NCBI RefSeq assembly: GCF_002159265.1
Contig: NZ_NFHG01000012.1
Coordinates: 41,193-105,192 of the forward strand
Direction of reading: 5' to 3'
DNA: 64,000 bases
DNA from: Flavonifractor sp. An82
GTDB lineage: Bacteria > Bacillota > Clostridia > Oscillospirales > Oscillospiraceae
The notes beneath the pieces were generated by a model. The model worked only from the letters and a program-made list of their open reading frames with translations, did not search any database and was not told where the DNA came from. How positions within the stretch are numbered: position 1 is the stretch's first letter; every line of letters begins with the position of its first letter. The position numbers and the translations under genes are program-made. Positions 32,493-41,196 of the stretch are shown here, in pieces.

Positions 32493-33323
32493 TTAAAAAT
32501 CCTGGCCCTCAATGGCGGCTGACAGCCGCAGCAGATACTGGTCGTACCCCTTGCCCGCCAGCTCGTCCAACAGCACATCCTCCCAGAAATGGGGCCCCAG
32601 GGTAAGCCCCTTCTCCTCCGCCCACGCCAGCAGGCGGCGATAGCCCTCCCGCACCGTGTCAAAGCTGCCGGCGTGGAAATAGGTCAGGTAGGGCCCCGCC
32701 GGGGCGGTGAGCAACCGTACCCCCCGGATGGGTTTGTCCACCTGGGTGTAGCAGAGGGTGTAGCCCTCCCAGTTTCCCCGCCGGGCGGCCTCCACCGGCA
32801 GGATGGCTCCCAGGGCGTAGGGGCTGACCACCTGGTGGGCCTCGCAGTACTCCAGATGGCGGGCCAGAATGTGGACATACTTCCCCTCATCGGTGATGCC
32901 GGGGGCGTCGGTGGCCACGTACCACCGCTGGGGCCATGTCTCCACCGTCACCTGTCCGGGGCGCACCGCCATGGCCTGGCGGGTCAGCTCCGCCTTTCGC
33001 GCAATGAGGGCTCGCAGCCTCCGCAGGCGGGCGATCTTCTCCTTCAGCGCCGTCCCCTCCCGCTCCAGCAGGTCCAGCAGATGCTCCGGACTACGCCGGT
33101 CCAGATAGGCCCGGATCTCGGCCAGGGGCATGCCCAGCTCCTTGAGCACCGCGATGACCTGAAAGACCTCGATCTGCGCCGGGGCGTAGTAGCGGTAACC
33201 GTTCTCCCCCCGGATGGCGGGGGAGAAAATACCAATCTCATCATAGTGAAACAGGGTGTGCTTGGTGACGCCGCACAAGGCAGCAAACTCCCCGGTGGTA
33301 AAGCGCATATCGTTTTGAGCCAT
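32493..33323 (-). CDS. MerR-family regulator with GyrI-like effector domain
   Basis: 276 residues. N-terminal MerR HTH ([45 protein letters not shown]), coiled-coil linker (about 80-120) and a C-terminal ligand-binding domain resembling BmrR/GyrI ([19 protein letters not shown]..., [21 protein letters not shown]). Such regulators bind drugs and twist the promoter DNA. It is divergent from a MATE exporter whose promoter has the diagnostic 19-bp spacer with a dyad, so it very likely controls that pump. Confidence 0.92.
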   Translation of the reverse strand: MAQNDMRFTTGEFAALCGVTKHTLFHYDEIGIFSPAIRGENGYRYYAPAQIEVFQVIAVLKELGMPLAEIRAYLDRRSPEHLLDLLEREGTALKEKIARLRRLRALIARKAELTRQAMAVRPGQVTVETWPQRWYVATDAPGITDEGKYVHILARHLEYCEAHQVVSPYALGAILPVEAARRGNWEGYTLCYTQVDKPIRGVRLLTAPAGPYLTYFHAGSFDTVREGYRRLLAWAEEKGLTLGPHFWEDVLLDELAGKGYDQYLLRLSAAIEGQDF

Positions 33324-33339
33324 GGGTCCAACCTCTCTC

Positions 33340-33370
33340 TTGACTATCGGGTTACCCGATAGCTTATCAT
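33340..33370 (+). promoter_or_regulatory. MerR-type promoter and operator for the MATE gene
   Basis: TTGACT (33340-33345), 19-bp spacer, TATCAT (33365-33370). The dyad CTATCGGG-TTA-CCCGATAG (33344-33362) fills the spacer, the classical MerR geometry. Confidence 0.92.
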
Positions 33371-33416
33371 GGTCAGTGCTGCTTGTAAATACTTGATCAA
33401 AAAGGAGGCACAGGCC

Positions 33417-34757
33417 ATGAAAAACCGGTTGGATCAGGACTTTACCCTGGGCGGGCTGCTCCGCTTTGCCCTGCCCACCACCATCATGATGCTGGTGACC
33501 TCCCTGTACACCATTGTGGACGGGGTGCTCACCTCCCGGCTGGTGGGAGAAAACGCTCTGGCCGCCATCAACATCGCCTATCCCGCCGTCAGCATCGTGC
33601 TGGCCGCGGGCATCATGCTGGGCACCGGCGGCAGCGCCGTGGTATCCCACCGGATGGGGACGGGAGACCTGGAGGGCGCCCGGCGCACCTTCGGCTTTCT
33701 GGCGGTAACGGCAGTGTGCGCCGGCGTATGTTTTGCCCTGCTGGCCGCCTTCGGGGCGGAGCCTCTGGCACGGCTGCTGGGGGCCAGCGACCTGCTGCTG
33801 GCGGACACGGTCTGTTATCTGCGCATCCTGCTGATGTTTACCCCCATGGCCATGCTCCAGCTGCTCTTTGAGAGCTTCTTTGTGGCGGCAGGCAAGCCCG
33901 GCCTGGGTCTGGGGCTCACCATTGCCGCCGGTGTGACCAACGGGGTGCTGGACTGGCTGTACATGGGGCCCCTGCAAATGGGCATTGCCGGTGCCGCCAT
34001 AGCCACCGTCACCGGCTACTGCATCCCGGCAGTGTGCGGCGTGGTCTTTTTCCTCACCCGGAAGGAGGGCTTGCGCTTCGGCCGTCCCCGGCTGGACTGG
34101 CGGCTGCTGGGCCGGGCCTGCTTCAACGGCTCCTCCGAGATGGTGACCAATCTGTCCACCGCCGTCACCACCTTCTTCTTCAACGCCATCATGATGGAGC
34201 TGCTGGGGGAGCCGGGGGTGGCCGCCATCACCATCGTGCTCTACGCCCAGTTCCTGCTGGTGGCCCTGTTCCTGGGCTTCTCCATGGGGGTGGCCCCGGT
34301 GTTCAGCTTCAACCAGGGGGCGGAGCGGTACGACCGGCTGCGCGCTACCTTCCGCCACTGTGCCCGGTTCATCCTGTGCGCCGCCGTGGGTATTCTGGCG
34401 GCCGCCCTGGTGCCGGCCCCCGTCATCGTGGGGGTGTTCTCCCCGGCGGGCACCCAGGTCCACGCCCTGGCGCTGGAGGGCTTCCACCTCTTTGCCCCCA
34501 CCTTTCTCTTTGCCGGGGTGAACATCTTTGCCTCCGCCCTCTTCACCGCCCTGTCCGACGGGCGGACCTCCGCCCTCATCTCCTTCGCCCGCACCTTCGG
34601 CTTCCTGATGGCCGGGCTGCTCCTGCTGCCCCGGATCATGGGGGTCACCGGGGTATGGATCGCAGTACCGGTGGCGGAGGCCGTCTCCTGCCTGCTGTCC
34701 ATCGGTTTTCTGTGGCATTACCGGGCCAAATTCGGCTACGGAGCAGTCCTCTCATAA
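33417..34757 (+). CDS. MATE-family multidrug/cation antiporter
   Basis: 446 residues, 12 helices in two similar halves. N-terminal [40 protein letters not shown] and the second-half start [22 protein letters not shown] are typical of MATE (DinF/NorM, MepA-like) exporters, driven by H+ or Na+. The frame opens at 33369, but AAAGGAGG before ATG 33417 sets the start. Control by the divergent MerR-family regulator is inferred from the promoter. Confidence 0.95.
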   Translation: MKNRLDQDFTLGGLLRFALPTTIMMLVTSLYTIVDGVLTSRLVGENALAAINIAYPAVSIVLAAGIMLGTGGSAVVSHRMGTGDLEGARRTFGFLAVTAVCAGVCFALLAAFGAEPLARLLGASDLLLADTVCYLRILLMFTPMAMLQLLFESFFVAAGKPGLGLGLTIAAGVTNGVLDWLYMGPLQMGIAGAAIATVTGYCIPAVCGVVFFLTRKEGLRFGRPRLDWRLLGRACFNGSSEMVTNLSTAVTTFFFNAIMMELLGEPGVAAITIVLYAQFLLVALFLGFSMGVAPVFSFNQGAERYDRLRATFRHCARFILCAAVGILAAALVPAPVIVGVFSPAGTQVHALALEGFHLFAPTFLFAGVNIFASALFTALSDGRTSALISFARTFGFLMAGLLLLPRIMGVTGVWIAVPVAEAVSCLLSIGFLWHYRAKFGYGAVLS

Positions 34758-34760
34758 TCC

Positions 34761-34790
34761 AAAAAGGCCGCCCATCCGGGCGGCCTTTTT
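34761..34790. terminator. Terminator between the MATE gene and the MBL-fold RNase gene
   Basis: 13-bp stem (34761-34773 with 34778-34790), ATCC loop, A-rich then T-rich flanks, convergent genes. Confidence 0.92.
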
Positions 34791-34802
34791 CTATGGCAGA
34801 TA

Positions 34803-36398
34803 TCAGCGGTCCCACTTTTCGATGAGGGCACGCAGCTGGTCGGCAAACTTGCCCAGATCCTTGTTGGTACCACCCTTGTTGTGGGCAATGACCTCCATCA
34901 GCTTGCGGCCCACCTCCTCCAGCCGCTGGTAGGCGGGAGAGGCGCCGGGGGTAACCACCGGCCGCTGCTCCGGCGGCAGGCCGGGGGAGAGCATCTTGTT
35001 GGCCAACAGGTCATAGACCTCCTCATAGTTGGGGGCGTGGGCGGCCAGGCCCCGCTGGCGCAGGGTGTCGGCGTAGATCTCCGTAACCTCCGCGTCGCCG
35101 TGGACCACGAAGACCTGCTTGGGGTGGGGATTGTAGCTCTCGATCCACCGCAGCAGACCGTCCCGGTCGGCATGGGAGGACAGGCCGTGGAAGTTGACGA
35201 TCTTGGCCCGAACGGCGATCTCCTCCCCGAAGAGTTTCACCGACGTGACCCCGTTGATGAGCCGCCGGCCCAGGCTGCCCTCGGCCTGGAAGCCCACGAA
35301 GACCACAGTACACTCCGGCCGCCACAGGTTGTGCTTCAGGTGGTGGCGGATGCGGCCGGCGTCACACATGCCGGAGGCGGAGATGATGATGCGGGGGGTC
35401 TTGTCCGCATTGAGGGCACGGGACTCCTCGCTGGACTCGGTGATGGTAAGGCCGGGGAACTGGAAGAGGGCGCCCCCCTTGAGGGCGGCGATGGCCTCCT
35501 CGTCCAGATAGCCATGGAGGTCGCCGGAGAAGATACGGGTGGCCTCGCCCGCCAGGGGGGAGTCCACCACCACCTGGAAGTTGGGCACGCTCTTCACCAG
35601 CCCCTGCTCCTTCATCTCCCGCATGAAGTACAAAAGCTCCTGGGTGCGGCCCACGGCGAAGGAGGGGATGATGACGTTGCCTCCCTTGCCCAGGGTCTCG
35701 TCAATGATGGCGGCCAGGTCCCCGGTGTAGTCCGGCTTCTGGCTCATGTCATGGAGCCGGTCGCCGTAGGTGGACTCGGTGAGGACGTAATCGGCCTCCT
35801 TGATGTACTGGGGATCCCGGATGATGGGCTGGTCCCGGTTGCCGATGTCGCCGGAGAAGACCACCTTGCGGGTCTGGTCCCCCTCGGTAAGCCACATCTC
35901 CACGCTGGCCGAGCCCAGCAGATGGCCCGCGTCCACAAAGCGGATGCGCACCCCGTCCTCGATCTGGAGGCGGGTGCCGTACTCGCAGGTGACGATGTGC
36001 TTGATGGCCTCCTCGGCGTCGGCCACGGTGTACAGGGGCTCCACCGGCTCAGCTCCGGAGCGTTTGCCCTTCTGGTTGGCCCACTGGGCGTCGCTCTCCT
36101 GAATGTGGGCGGAGTCCCGCAGCATGATGGACAGCAGCTGCCCCGTGAGACGGGTGCAGTAGATGTTGCCTTCAAAGCCCTGCTTCACCAGCAGGGGGAT
36201 ACGGCCGGAGTGGTCGATGTGGGCATGGGTGACCACCACCGCGTCGATGTACCCGGCGTTGAAGTCCAGCTCCTGGTTGTCCCGCTCGTCCCTGCCCTGC
36301 TGCAGGCCGCAGTCCACCAGAATCTTCTTCCCGCCGCACTCCACACAGTGACAGCTGCCGGTAACGGCACGGGCTGCGCCGAAAAAGGTCAGTTTCAT
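34803..36398 (-). CDS. Beta-CASP metallo-beta-lactamase-fold ribonuclease-like protein
   Basis: 531 residues. Metal motif THAHIDHSGRIP, further ligands in VDAGHLLGSA and SGDIGN. The beta-CASP domain has ESTYGDRLH, FAVGRTQELLYFM and ISASGMCDAGRIRHHLKHNL. The C-terminal RMMBL motif NFHGLSSHADRDGLLRWIESY is present. This is the CPSF-like/YSH1 class of RNA-processing enzymes, separate from RNase J1/J2. AAGGAGGTGCCCC precedes the ATG. The recombinase gene of the adjacent mobile element now overlaps its start by four bases because its frame reads into this flank. Confidence 0.94.
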   Translation of the reverse strand: MKLTFFGAARAVTGSCHCVECGGKKILVDCGLQQGRDERDNQELDFNAGYIDAVVVTHAHIDHSGRIPLLVKQGFEGNIYCTRLTGQLLSIMLRDSAHIQESDAQWANQKGKRSGAEPVEPLYTVADAEEAIKHIVTCEYGTRLQIEDGVRIRFVDAGHLLGSASVEMWLTEGDQTRKVVFSGDIGNRDQPIIRDPQYIKEADYVLTESTYGDRLHDMSQKPDYTGDLAAIIDETLGKGGNVIIPSFAVGRTQELLYFMREMKEQGLVKSVPNFQVVVDSPLAGEATRIFSGDLHGYLDEEAIAALKGGALFQFPGLTITESSEESRALNADKTPRIIISASGMCDAGRIRHHLKHNLWRPECTVVFVGFQAEGSLGRRLINGVTSVKLFGEEIAVRAKIVNFHGLSSHADRDGLLRWIESYNPHPKQVFVVHGDAEVTEIYADTLRQRGLAAHAPNYEEVYDLLANKMLSPGLPPEQRPVVTPGASPAYQRLEEVGRKLMEVIAHNKGGTNKDLGKFADQLRALIEKWDR

Positions 36399-37987
36399 GG
36401 GGCACCTCCTTGTGCAGTTTTACAAGAACATTGTACCTCCAAAACTGCCCGGTGTAAATAGCCCGATGGCGGGACCTGTTTCGACAAAACAAAAAAGGAC
36501 ATCCAAACGGATGTCCTTTTTGTTGGTGGACCAGAGGCTTCCAAATCCGAACTATCTATATCGTTGAGACCGACTGTCTTTGTGCCGCCTTTGTAATTAA
36601 AAATCAAAATGATTTTATCCTCATAGACATATACGGCATTTACAAAGCTGTCAATCAGTCGTTGCCGCTGTTCCTCGTCGTTCACATCTGTTTGCTGGAA
36701 CTGGTCGAGGAAAAAGGCAATTTGTTCACGGGTCAAGGACGGGTGCTGGATTTGATTTTCTGTAATGCGTTCTTCAAGGTCTCTCTTTGATTGCTCCAAA
36801 TCGGCAAGCCTCTGTTTGGTGGATTCCGTGATAATACCCGCTTGGATGGCGTTGAGCATATTTTCTATGCCCTTTTCCACCTCGGAAAGCTGCTGTTCCA
36901 GCAAGCGCAAGTCGTGGTTTTCTTCACCCTGTAAGTTCAGCAGTTTGTCTGTAATGCGTTCCATCAGCGGCTTGTCCATGACCATCATCATAGTTTGTTG
37001 CACTACTAAATTTTCAATCCATTCCTTTTTCACGGGTTTTTTGGTACAGCCCTTTTTGTTCTTGGCGCTGTGGCACTTATAATAACGGTAAATCTTTCCA
37101 CCTGTCCCTGTGCCGCTTTCCCCGGCCATCATACGCCCGCACTCACCGCAAAATAGCTTAGTGGTAAGCAGATACCGCTCCGTTGCCTTTGCTGCCGCCG
37201 GGGTCTGCTTATTCTTTTCCATACGGGCCTGCACCCGATTAAATACATCTTCTGATACAAGGGCAGGAACGCCGCCGGGAATGACCACATCTTGATATTT
37301 GTATTCCCCAATATATTTACGGTTTGTTAAGACTGTGTGAAAGGTGGAATATCGGAACGAATAGCCCTTGTTGGTTTTCAAACCGCGGTTATTGAAATCA
37401 TTTTTGATATTGGCAATCGTATCACCTGCCGCATAGCGTTGAAAAATCTCCTGTACGATGGGGGCCGTTATGGGATTGACCTCTAAATGCTGGGTTTCCT
37501 TGTTGAGAATGTAGCCGAGGGGAACGGTGCCGCCGTTATTCTTACCTTTCAATGCGTTTTCTTTTTGACCCCGATGGATTTTTTCAGAAAGTTCGGCGGA
37601 GTAGTATTCGGCCATACCCTCTAACATAGATTCAAGGATAATGCCCTCCGGGCCGTCTGTGATGTTCTCTGTGGCAGACACGACTTTGACGCCGTTCTTT
37701 TTCAACAGATTCTTATAATGGGCGCTGTCGTAGCGGCTCCGGGCAAAGCGATCCAGTTTCCACACCAACACAATATCAAACAAGTGCTTGTTACTGTCCC
37801 GTATCATCCGAAGAAAGTTTTCCCGCTTCTCCGTGTCCTTGGACGCCGATTTTGCCCGGTCAATATAGGTGTTTATGATGGTAATGCCCTGCCGCTGTGC
37901 GTATTCGGTGCACTCTCTAATCTGGCCCTCAATGGATTCTTCTCTTTGCCTGTCAGAAGAAAATCGGGCGTAAATGACGGCTTTCAT
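36395..37987 (-). CDS. Large serine recombinase (integrase) of the mobile element
   Basis: 530 residues. The resolvase catalytic domain starts AVIYARFSSDRQREESIEGQ (nucleophile Ser in ARFSSDRQ) and continues with LVWKLDRFARSRYD. The recombinase domain (about 150-260), a zinc-ribbon LFCGECGRMM...YYKCHSAKNKKGC and a coiled coil (about 350-430) follow. The natural end is about SSDLEASGPP; the last roughly 42 residues are translated across the attachment core into host DNA and its terminator, with the stop at the start codon of the MBL-fold gene. The start overlaps the XRE gene stop (ATGA). Confidence 0.96.
   Translation of the reverse strand: MKAVIYARFSSDRQREESIEGQIRECTEYAQRQGITIINTYIDRAKSASKDTEKRENFLRMIRDSNKHLFDIVLVWKLDRFARSRYDSAHYKNLLKKNGVKVVSATENITDGPEGIILESMLEGMAEYYSAELSEKIHRGQKENALKGKNNGGTVPLGYILNKETQHLEVNPITAPIVQEIFQRYAAGDTIANIKNDFNNRGLKTNKGYSFRYSTFHTVLTNRKYIGEYKYQDVVIPGGVPALVSEDVFNRVQARMEKNKQTPAAAKATERYLLTTKLFCGECGRMMAGESGTGTGGKIYRYYKCHSAKNKKGCTKKPVKKEWIENLVVQQTMMMVMDKPLMERITDKLLNLQGEENHDLRLLEQQLSEVEKGIENMLNAIQAGIITESTKQRLADLEQSKRDLEERITENQIQHPSLTREQIAFFLDQFQQTDVNDEEQRQRLIDSFVNAVYVYEDKIILIFNYKGGTKTVGLNDIDSSDLEASGPPTKRTSVWMSFFVLSKQVPPSGYLHRAVLEVQCSCKTAQGGAP
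36492..36521 (-). terminator. Terminator originally belonging to the tRNA-Val operon
   Basis: 13-bp stem (36492-36504 with 36509-36521), AAAC loop, TTTTTTG on the minus strand. It now lies beyond the element end and inside the read-through recombinase frame. Confidence 0.88.
36523..36530. repeat. Attachment core, left (TTGGTGGA)
   Basis: Direct repeat of 44559-44566; lies within the C-terminal codons of the recombinase (Gly-Pro-Pro). Confidence 0.75.
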
Positions 37988-38340
37988 TTTTGGCTGGCCT
38001 CCATCATTTGAAATAGTGCTTCTTTGAGTTTGTCATTATAAGGGGATGAAGGGTCGAAGCACATTTCTATAAACTGTCTCATATCTTTGTCACTGTATTT
38101 CAACTGTGGTTTACACTCGTATAGCTTTCCTTGCGGCTGGTCGGTGCGGCAGCACAAATAATCCATGGAAATGTCAAAGTAATCTGCATACCATACAAGG
38201 AGTTTGACAGATGGGGATGTCAATCCTTTTTCCATTTTTCCAATCGTGCTTTGATTGCTTCCGCACAACTTGGCAATTTCAGATTGTGATAGGTGAATGC
38301 TTTCCCGTAATGCCCGCATACGCTGGCCTATCTGATTCAT
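37984..38340 (-). CDS. XRE-family helix-turn-helix regulator of the element
   Basis: 118 residues. HTH_3 domain: IGQRMRALRESIHLSQSEIAKLCGSNQSTIGKMEKGLTSPSVKLLVWYADYFDISMDYLC. A C-terminal stretch of about 45 residues may sense a signal or oligomerise. It is transcribed with and translationally coupled to the recombinase, so it probably controls integration/excision, and perhaps the divergent transfer genes. Confidence 0.92.
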   Translation of the reverse strand: MNQIGQRMRALRESIHLSQSEIAKLCGSNQSTIGKMEKGLTSPSVKLLVWYADYFDISMDYLCCRTDQPQGKLYECKPQLKYSDKDMRQFIEMCFDPSSPYNDKLKEALFQMMEASQK

Positions 38341-38589
38341 AATATCGCCCCTTTCTAACGTCTATTATAGATTATATTTGATTAAAAATCAAGTCTAAAA
38401 CAGAATAAACAAAACTCTAAAAATCTCATGCTCGCAGGCATCAGAGCGACGGATTATCCCGGCGGGATAATCCACGGAGCGTACCAACCTCTGACCCCGC
38501 CTTGCTGCGGATCACGAAACGCACCCCGGCCCCACTAGTGGCGGGCTACCCAACTGCCGACGCCACACACAGCCACCCTCTGAACAACA

Positions 38590-38613
38590 AAAAACGGCCC
38601 TTTTCGGACCGTT
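38590..38613 (-). terminator. Minus-strand terminator inside the element control region
   Basis: On the minus strand AACGGTCC-GAAAA-GGGCCGTT (one G-T pair) followed by TTTTTG. It would end a transcript coming from the structured region. Confidence 0.65.
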
Positions 38614-38623
38614 TCAAATGACC

Positions 38624-38652
38624 TTGCAATCTTTCCAGTTATGGAGTAAAAT
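38624..38652 (+). promoter_or_regulatory. Promoter reading into the structured segment
   Basis: TTGCAA (38624-38629), 17 bp, TAAAAT (38647-38652). Predicted start about 38659, exactly at the 5' arm of the closing stem. Confidence 0.65.
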
Positions 38653-38659
38653 AGTGCTA

Positions 38660-38869
38660 TCGAGATAAATAGAGGCAGGGTATAAGGGGTTGCCGCCCCT
38701 CATACCCCTATGCAGGAGACAGACCCTCCCACACAATAGCATTTCGCTACGCCTTTTCCCATTATAGCCGCTTTGTTCTCATTTTACAAGGCGGTTGTGG
38801 TGGGCTTTGTGTCGTACCTCAATGCGGTGTAGGGATTGATTTACCCTGCACCGCTTTTATTTATCTCGA
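38660..38869 (+). ncRNA. Candidate structured RNA closed by a 12-bp long-range stem
   Basis: TCGAGATAAATA (38660-38671) is perfectly complementary to TATTTATCTCGA (38858-38869). Enclosed hairpins: GGTAT-A-AGGGG with CCCCT-C-ATACC (about 38680-38707), CCGC-T-TTGT with ACAA-G-GCGG (about 38768-38796), and GCGGTG-T-AGGG with CCCT-G-CACCGC (about 38824-38854). The promoter position favours the plus strand; a minus-strand terminator on the other side leaves the orientation open. No known RNA family recognised. Confidence 0.55.
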
Positions 38870-38912
38870 CGGGGCCCCCTGGGGGGCGGGGACAATCCTG
38901 CTCCCCAACGGG

Positions 38913-38941
38913 TTTACCCTGTCGGGAACACAGTATACAAT
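38913..38941 (+). promoter_or_regulatory. Promoter next to the SLH cargo gene
   Basis: TTTACC (38913-38918), 17 bp, TACAAT (38936-38941), about 22 bases before the start codon. Confidence 0.5.
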
Positions 38942-38962
38942 TACCATTTGGGAGGAGAGAAA

Positions 38963-40183
38963 ATGAAAAGACAGTATCGGATCATTAGTGCACTGCTGGC
39001 AGCAATCATGTGTCTGTGTCTAATCACTCCGGCATTTGCTGCTGACACCGGTGCGCTCAACGGCGAGAGCGGCAAGTGGTCTCAGTTCGATGAGACCGTC
39101 TACGACACTGTCGGCTTCATCAGCGACGTGAAGAACGACAAGTTCGATTGGCCGTCCAGCGGAACTGTTCTTCTGAAAGAGTCCAGTTCCACCTACACCC
39201 TCACCGGCAGCAGCCCCAACTGCATCGGTATCACTATCCCCGCCGGTCTGAAAGTGGATATCTACAAGTATTATCAGACCGCTGGTATGTCAGAAATGGG
39301 CTATAAACTACTCGGTCACTTCGATACAACCGACGGCAAGTCTATCACCATTGGAAAAGACACCGGTTCCACCAGCAATTCTGGGAATACGTCTACCAAT
39401 AAGCCCAACAATTCTGGTACTTCCAGCAGCGTAAACGGCATTGCCGAAGACTGGGGTAAAGTCGAACATGTTTATACCCCCGGCACTCCGTCTACCAGTT
39501 ACAGCAATTCTTACACTGATGTTCCTACGACCTATTGGGCTTATCATCCCATTATGACCCTGACCGAAGGCGGACTGCTCGCCGGCTACGGAAACGGCAA
39601 GTTCGGCCCCAATGACACGCTCACCAAGGAGCAGGTCAGCATCATCTACACTCGTATGATTGGTAACACGCCCTATCCCAACGGTAATCAGGAAGTCGCC
39701 TCTCGTGCCTATGCCGCCATTTGGTTCACTGGACGGGCATTGACTGGTGGCGTACACGTCATGACCAATTACGAAACCCAGTTGGCCAAGGACTGCGGCA
39801 ATCTCATTGTTCGTATTTCCTCTGATGGCACTATTGGCAGTATGCAGAGAGGCGTTTATGACTGCTGGCGTGCCAACCTCGCTGCCGGCAGAACCATCAA
39901 CTACATCGACTCTGTCGATGAACTGCCCGACGCTGACGAAATCCACGCATGGATTGACGCCAATTGGCAGGAAATGAGAGGCGTTCTGCTGCTGACCGGT
40001 GCTTACACGAAAGAGCAGATTGTCGACGCTTGCGAACAGTCCATCTGCTGGGCATACAATCTGGGACTGGTTGGCGGCGTGGACAGCAAGGGTACGTTCG
40101 CACCCGGCTCTCCCCTGACCCGTGGTCAGTTGGCTCAGATTTTGTACAACATGGGCTGGACTTACGAAGGCGTCATGGCCTAA
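38963..40183 (+). CDS. Secreted SLH-like cargo protein of the element
   Basis: 406 residues. Signal peptide MKRQYRIISALLAAIMCLCLITPAFAA, an N-terminal domain (about 28-115), a Ser/Thr/Asn-rich linker (about 118-145), and a C-terminal part with SLH-type segments YTDVPTTYWAYHPIMTLTEGGLLAGYGNGKFGPNDTLTKEQ and a last one ending GVDSKGTFAPGSPLTRGQLAQILYNMGW. SLH modules attach to cell-wall polymer, so a surface role is inferred. GGAGGAGAG before ATG 38963 sets the start. Its base composition is higher in GC than the rest of the element. Ends at a strong terminator. Confidence 0.85.
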   Translation: MKRQYRIISALLAAIMCLCLITPAFAADTGALNGESGKWSQFDETVYDTVGFISDVKNDKFDWPSSGTVLLKESSSTYTLTGSSPNCIGITIPAGLKVDIYKYYQTAGMSEMGYKLLGHFDTTDGKSITIGKDTGSTSNSGNTSTNKPNNSGTSSSVNGIAEDWGKVEHVYTPGTPSTSYSNSYTDVPTTYWAYHPIMTLTEGGLLAGYGNGKFGPNDTLTKEQVSIIYTRMIGNTPYPNGNQEVASRAYAAIWFTGRALTGGVHVMTNYETQLAKDCGNLIVRISSDGTIGSMQRGVYDCWRANLAAGRTINYIDSVDELPDADEIHAWIDANWQEMRGVLLLTGAYTKEQIVDACEQSICWAYNLGLVGGVDSKGTFAPGSPLTRGQLAQILYNMGWTYEGVMA

Positions 40184-40203
40184 TCGTCACTTCCCAGCAC
40201 ACC

Positions 40204-40236
40204 CCCCGCTCCGGTCTCCGGAGCGGGGATTTTTTT
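40204..40236 (+). terminator. Terminator of the SLH cargo gene
   Basis: 11-bp stem CCCCGCTCCGG (40204-40214) with 40218-40228, three-base loop, T7. Confidence 0.93.
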
Positions 40237-40487
40237 GTTGTTATTTTCCACAATTTTTTCCTTGGGTGGCGGTCGAAATCCACCTTGTCCCGCTTCATCG
40301 CCCAGCACACCGTCCACGCACCCAAAAATGGGAATTTCAGGAATTTTCTGAGGCATACGATAAATCGCCCCTTTCGAACATCGCTATTTTGCGATAGCAT
40401 AAATCAGGCTTTTTTAAGACATTTCTATTTCTAACTTATCGCTATAAAAAGTCACGAAAAATCGACGAAACAACATTATACAGGCGC

Positions 40488-40516
40488 TTTACAGCAAAAA
40501 ATATTTGTGATACGAT
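40488..40516 (+). promoter_or_regulatory. Promoter of the element transfer/replication genes
   Basis: TTTACA (40488-40493), 17 bp, TACGAT (40511-40516), followed by AAAGGAGGAAAGG. Confidence 0.7.
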
Positions 40517-40540
40517 ACAGAGCGAAAGGAGGAAAGGCCA

Positions 40541-40804
40541 ATGGAAAGCTCTATAATACCCGAGCGTACCGCCCGCACCCTGCGCGCTATACGGCAGACC
40601 GCCTATAATGTTTTGACCGGATATACGCAGCAGACCGACAAGCCGGTTTTTGACGCAAGGAACAGCATCTACCATTGGCGGACGCTGTGGGGGATGATTT
40701 GGGCTATGTCATACGAGGGATTGGGCGAGAACTTACCAGACCCACCCCCGTGGCCCAAAGATGACAATGAAATTTTGACAGAAAGGGGGGAAATATCATG
40801 TTGA
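40541..40804 (+). CDS. Hypothetical protein, first gene of the transfer operon
   Basis: 87 residues, not recognised: MESSIIPERTARTLRAIRQ, then a Trp-rich middle (HWRTLWGMIWAMSYEGLGE) and a Pro-rich acidic end. Excellent ribosome-binding site (AAAGGAGG). It overlaps the next gene by seven bases. Position before an FtsK-like translocase and Rep suggests an accessory role in element maintenance; this is inference only. Confidence 0.7.
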   Translation: MESSIIPERTARTLRAIRQTAYNVLTGYTQQTDKPVFDARNSIYHWRTLWGMIWAMSYEGLGENLPDPPPWPKDDNEILTERGEISC

Positions 40805-41196
40805 ACGCATCACCATATATTAAGACCCTCATTGATTGGGAGGGCATGGACAAGGATTGGGGCGGCTCTTATACATTTGTCAGCCAACGTCCATATAAGG
40901 GCAAGCCCGAGGCCGGTCTGGCCCCTGGTGCAACCGTCACCTTGCAGATTATGCAGGACGCCCACGACCACGGCGTGGACAAATCCGGGCGGCCCCGCGA
41001 TAACAACACCTTGGAAACCTTTTCGGCTACCATTGTGGGCTGTCCCTACCCTCTGCCTTTTGCTAAAGGCGATAAAGTCAGGTTGAGCGGTTTTATGGCC
41101 GATTCGAGCTATTTTATCGACTACTCTCTGATTCTGCGGTTTTCGAGCATTGAGAAGGCGCAGCAGCCCGCACCGGGTGCAGGGCCCAAGGGATGA
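40798..41196 (+). CDS. Hypothetical element protein upstream of the translocase
   Basis: 132 residues, probably cytosolic and beta-rich (ATVTLQIMQD, FSATIVGCPYPLPFAKGDKVRLSGF, FIDYSLILRF), which could suit an OB-like or DUF961-like fold; I am not sure of the family. GAAAGGGGGG precedes the ATG. It overlaps both neighbours, so it is part of one transfer operon. Confidence 0.7.
   Translation: MLNASPYIKTLIDWEGMDKDWGGSYTFVSQRPYKGKPEAGLAPGATVTLQIMQDAHDHGVDKSGRPRDNNTLETFSATIVGCPYPLPFAKGDKVRLSGFMADSSYFIDYSLILRFSSIEKAQQPAPGAGPKG

Larger units (their letters stand above)
38341..38962. other. Non-coding control region of the element (about 620 bp)
   Basis: No protein gene is convincing. From left to right: AT-rich promoter side of the XRE gene; a 10-bp hairpin GGATTATCCC-GGC-GGGATAATCC (38451-38473); a minus-strand terminator (about 38590-38613); a promoter TTGCAA-17-TAAAAT (38624-38652); the structured 38660-38869 segment; and a second promoter directly before the SLH cargo gene. 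Confidence 0.75.
40184..40540. other. 357-bp gap between cargo and transfer genes
   Basis: Contains the cargo terminator (40204-40236), a small dyad GCTAT-TTTGCG-ATAGC (about 40382-40398) and the promoter of the transfer genes (40488-40516). No gene seen. Confidence 0.7.
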
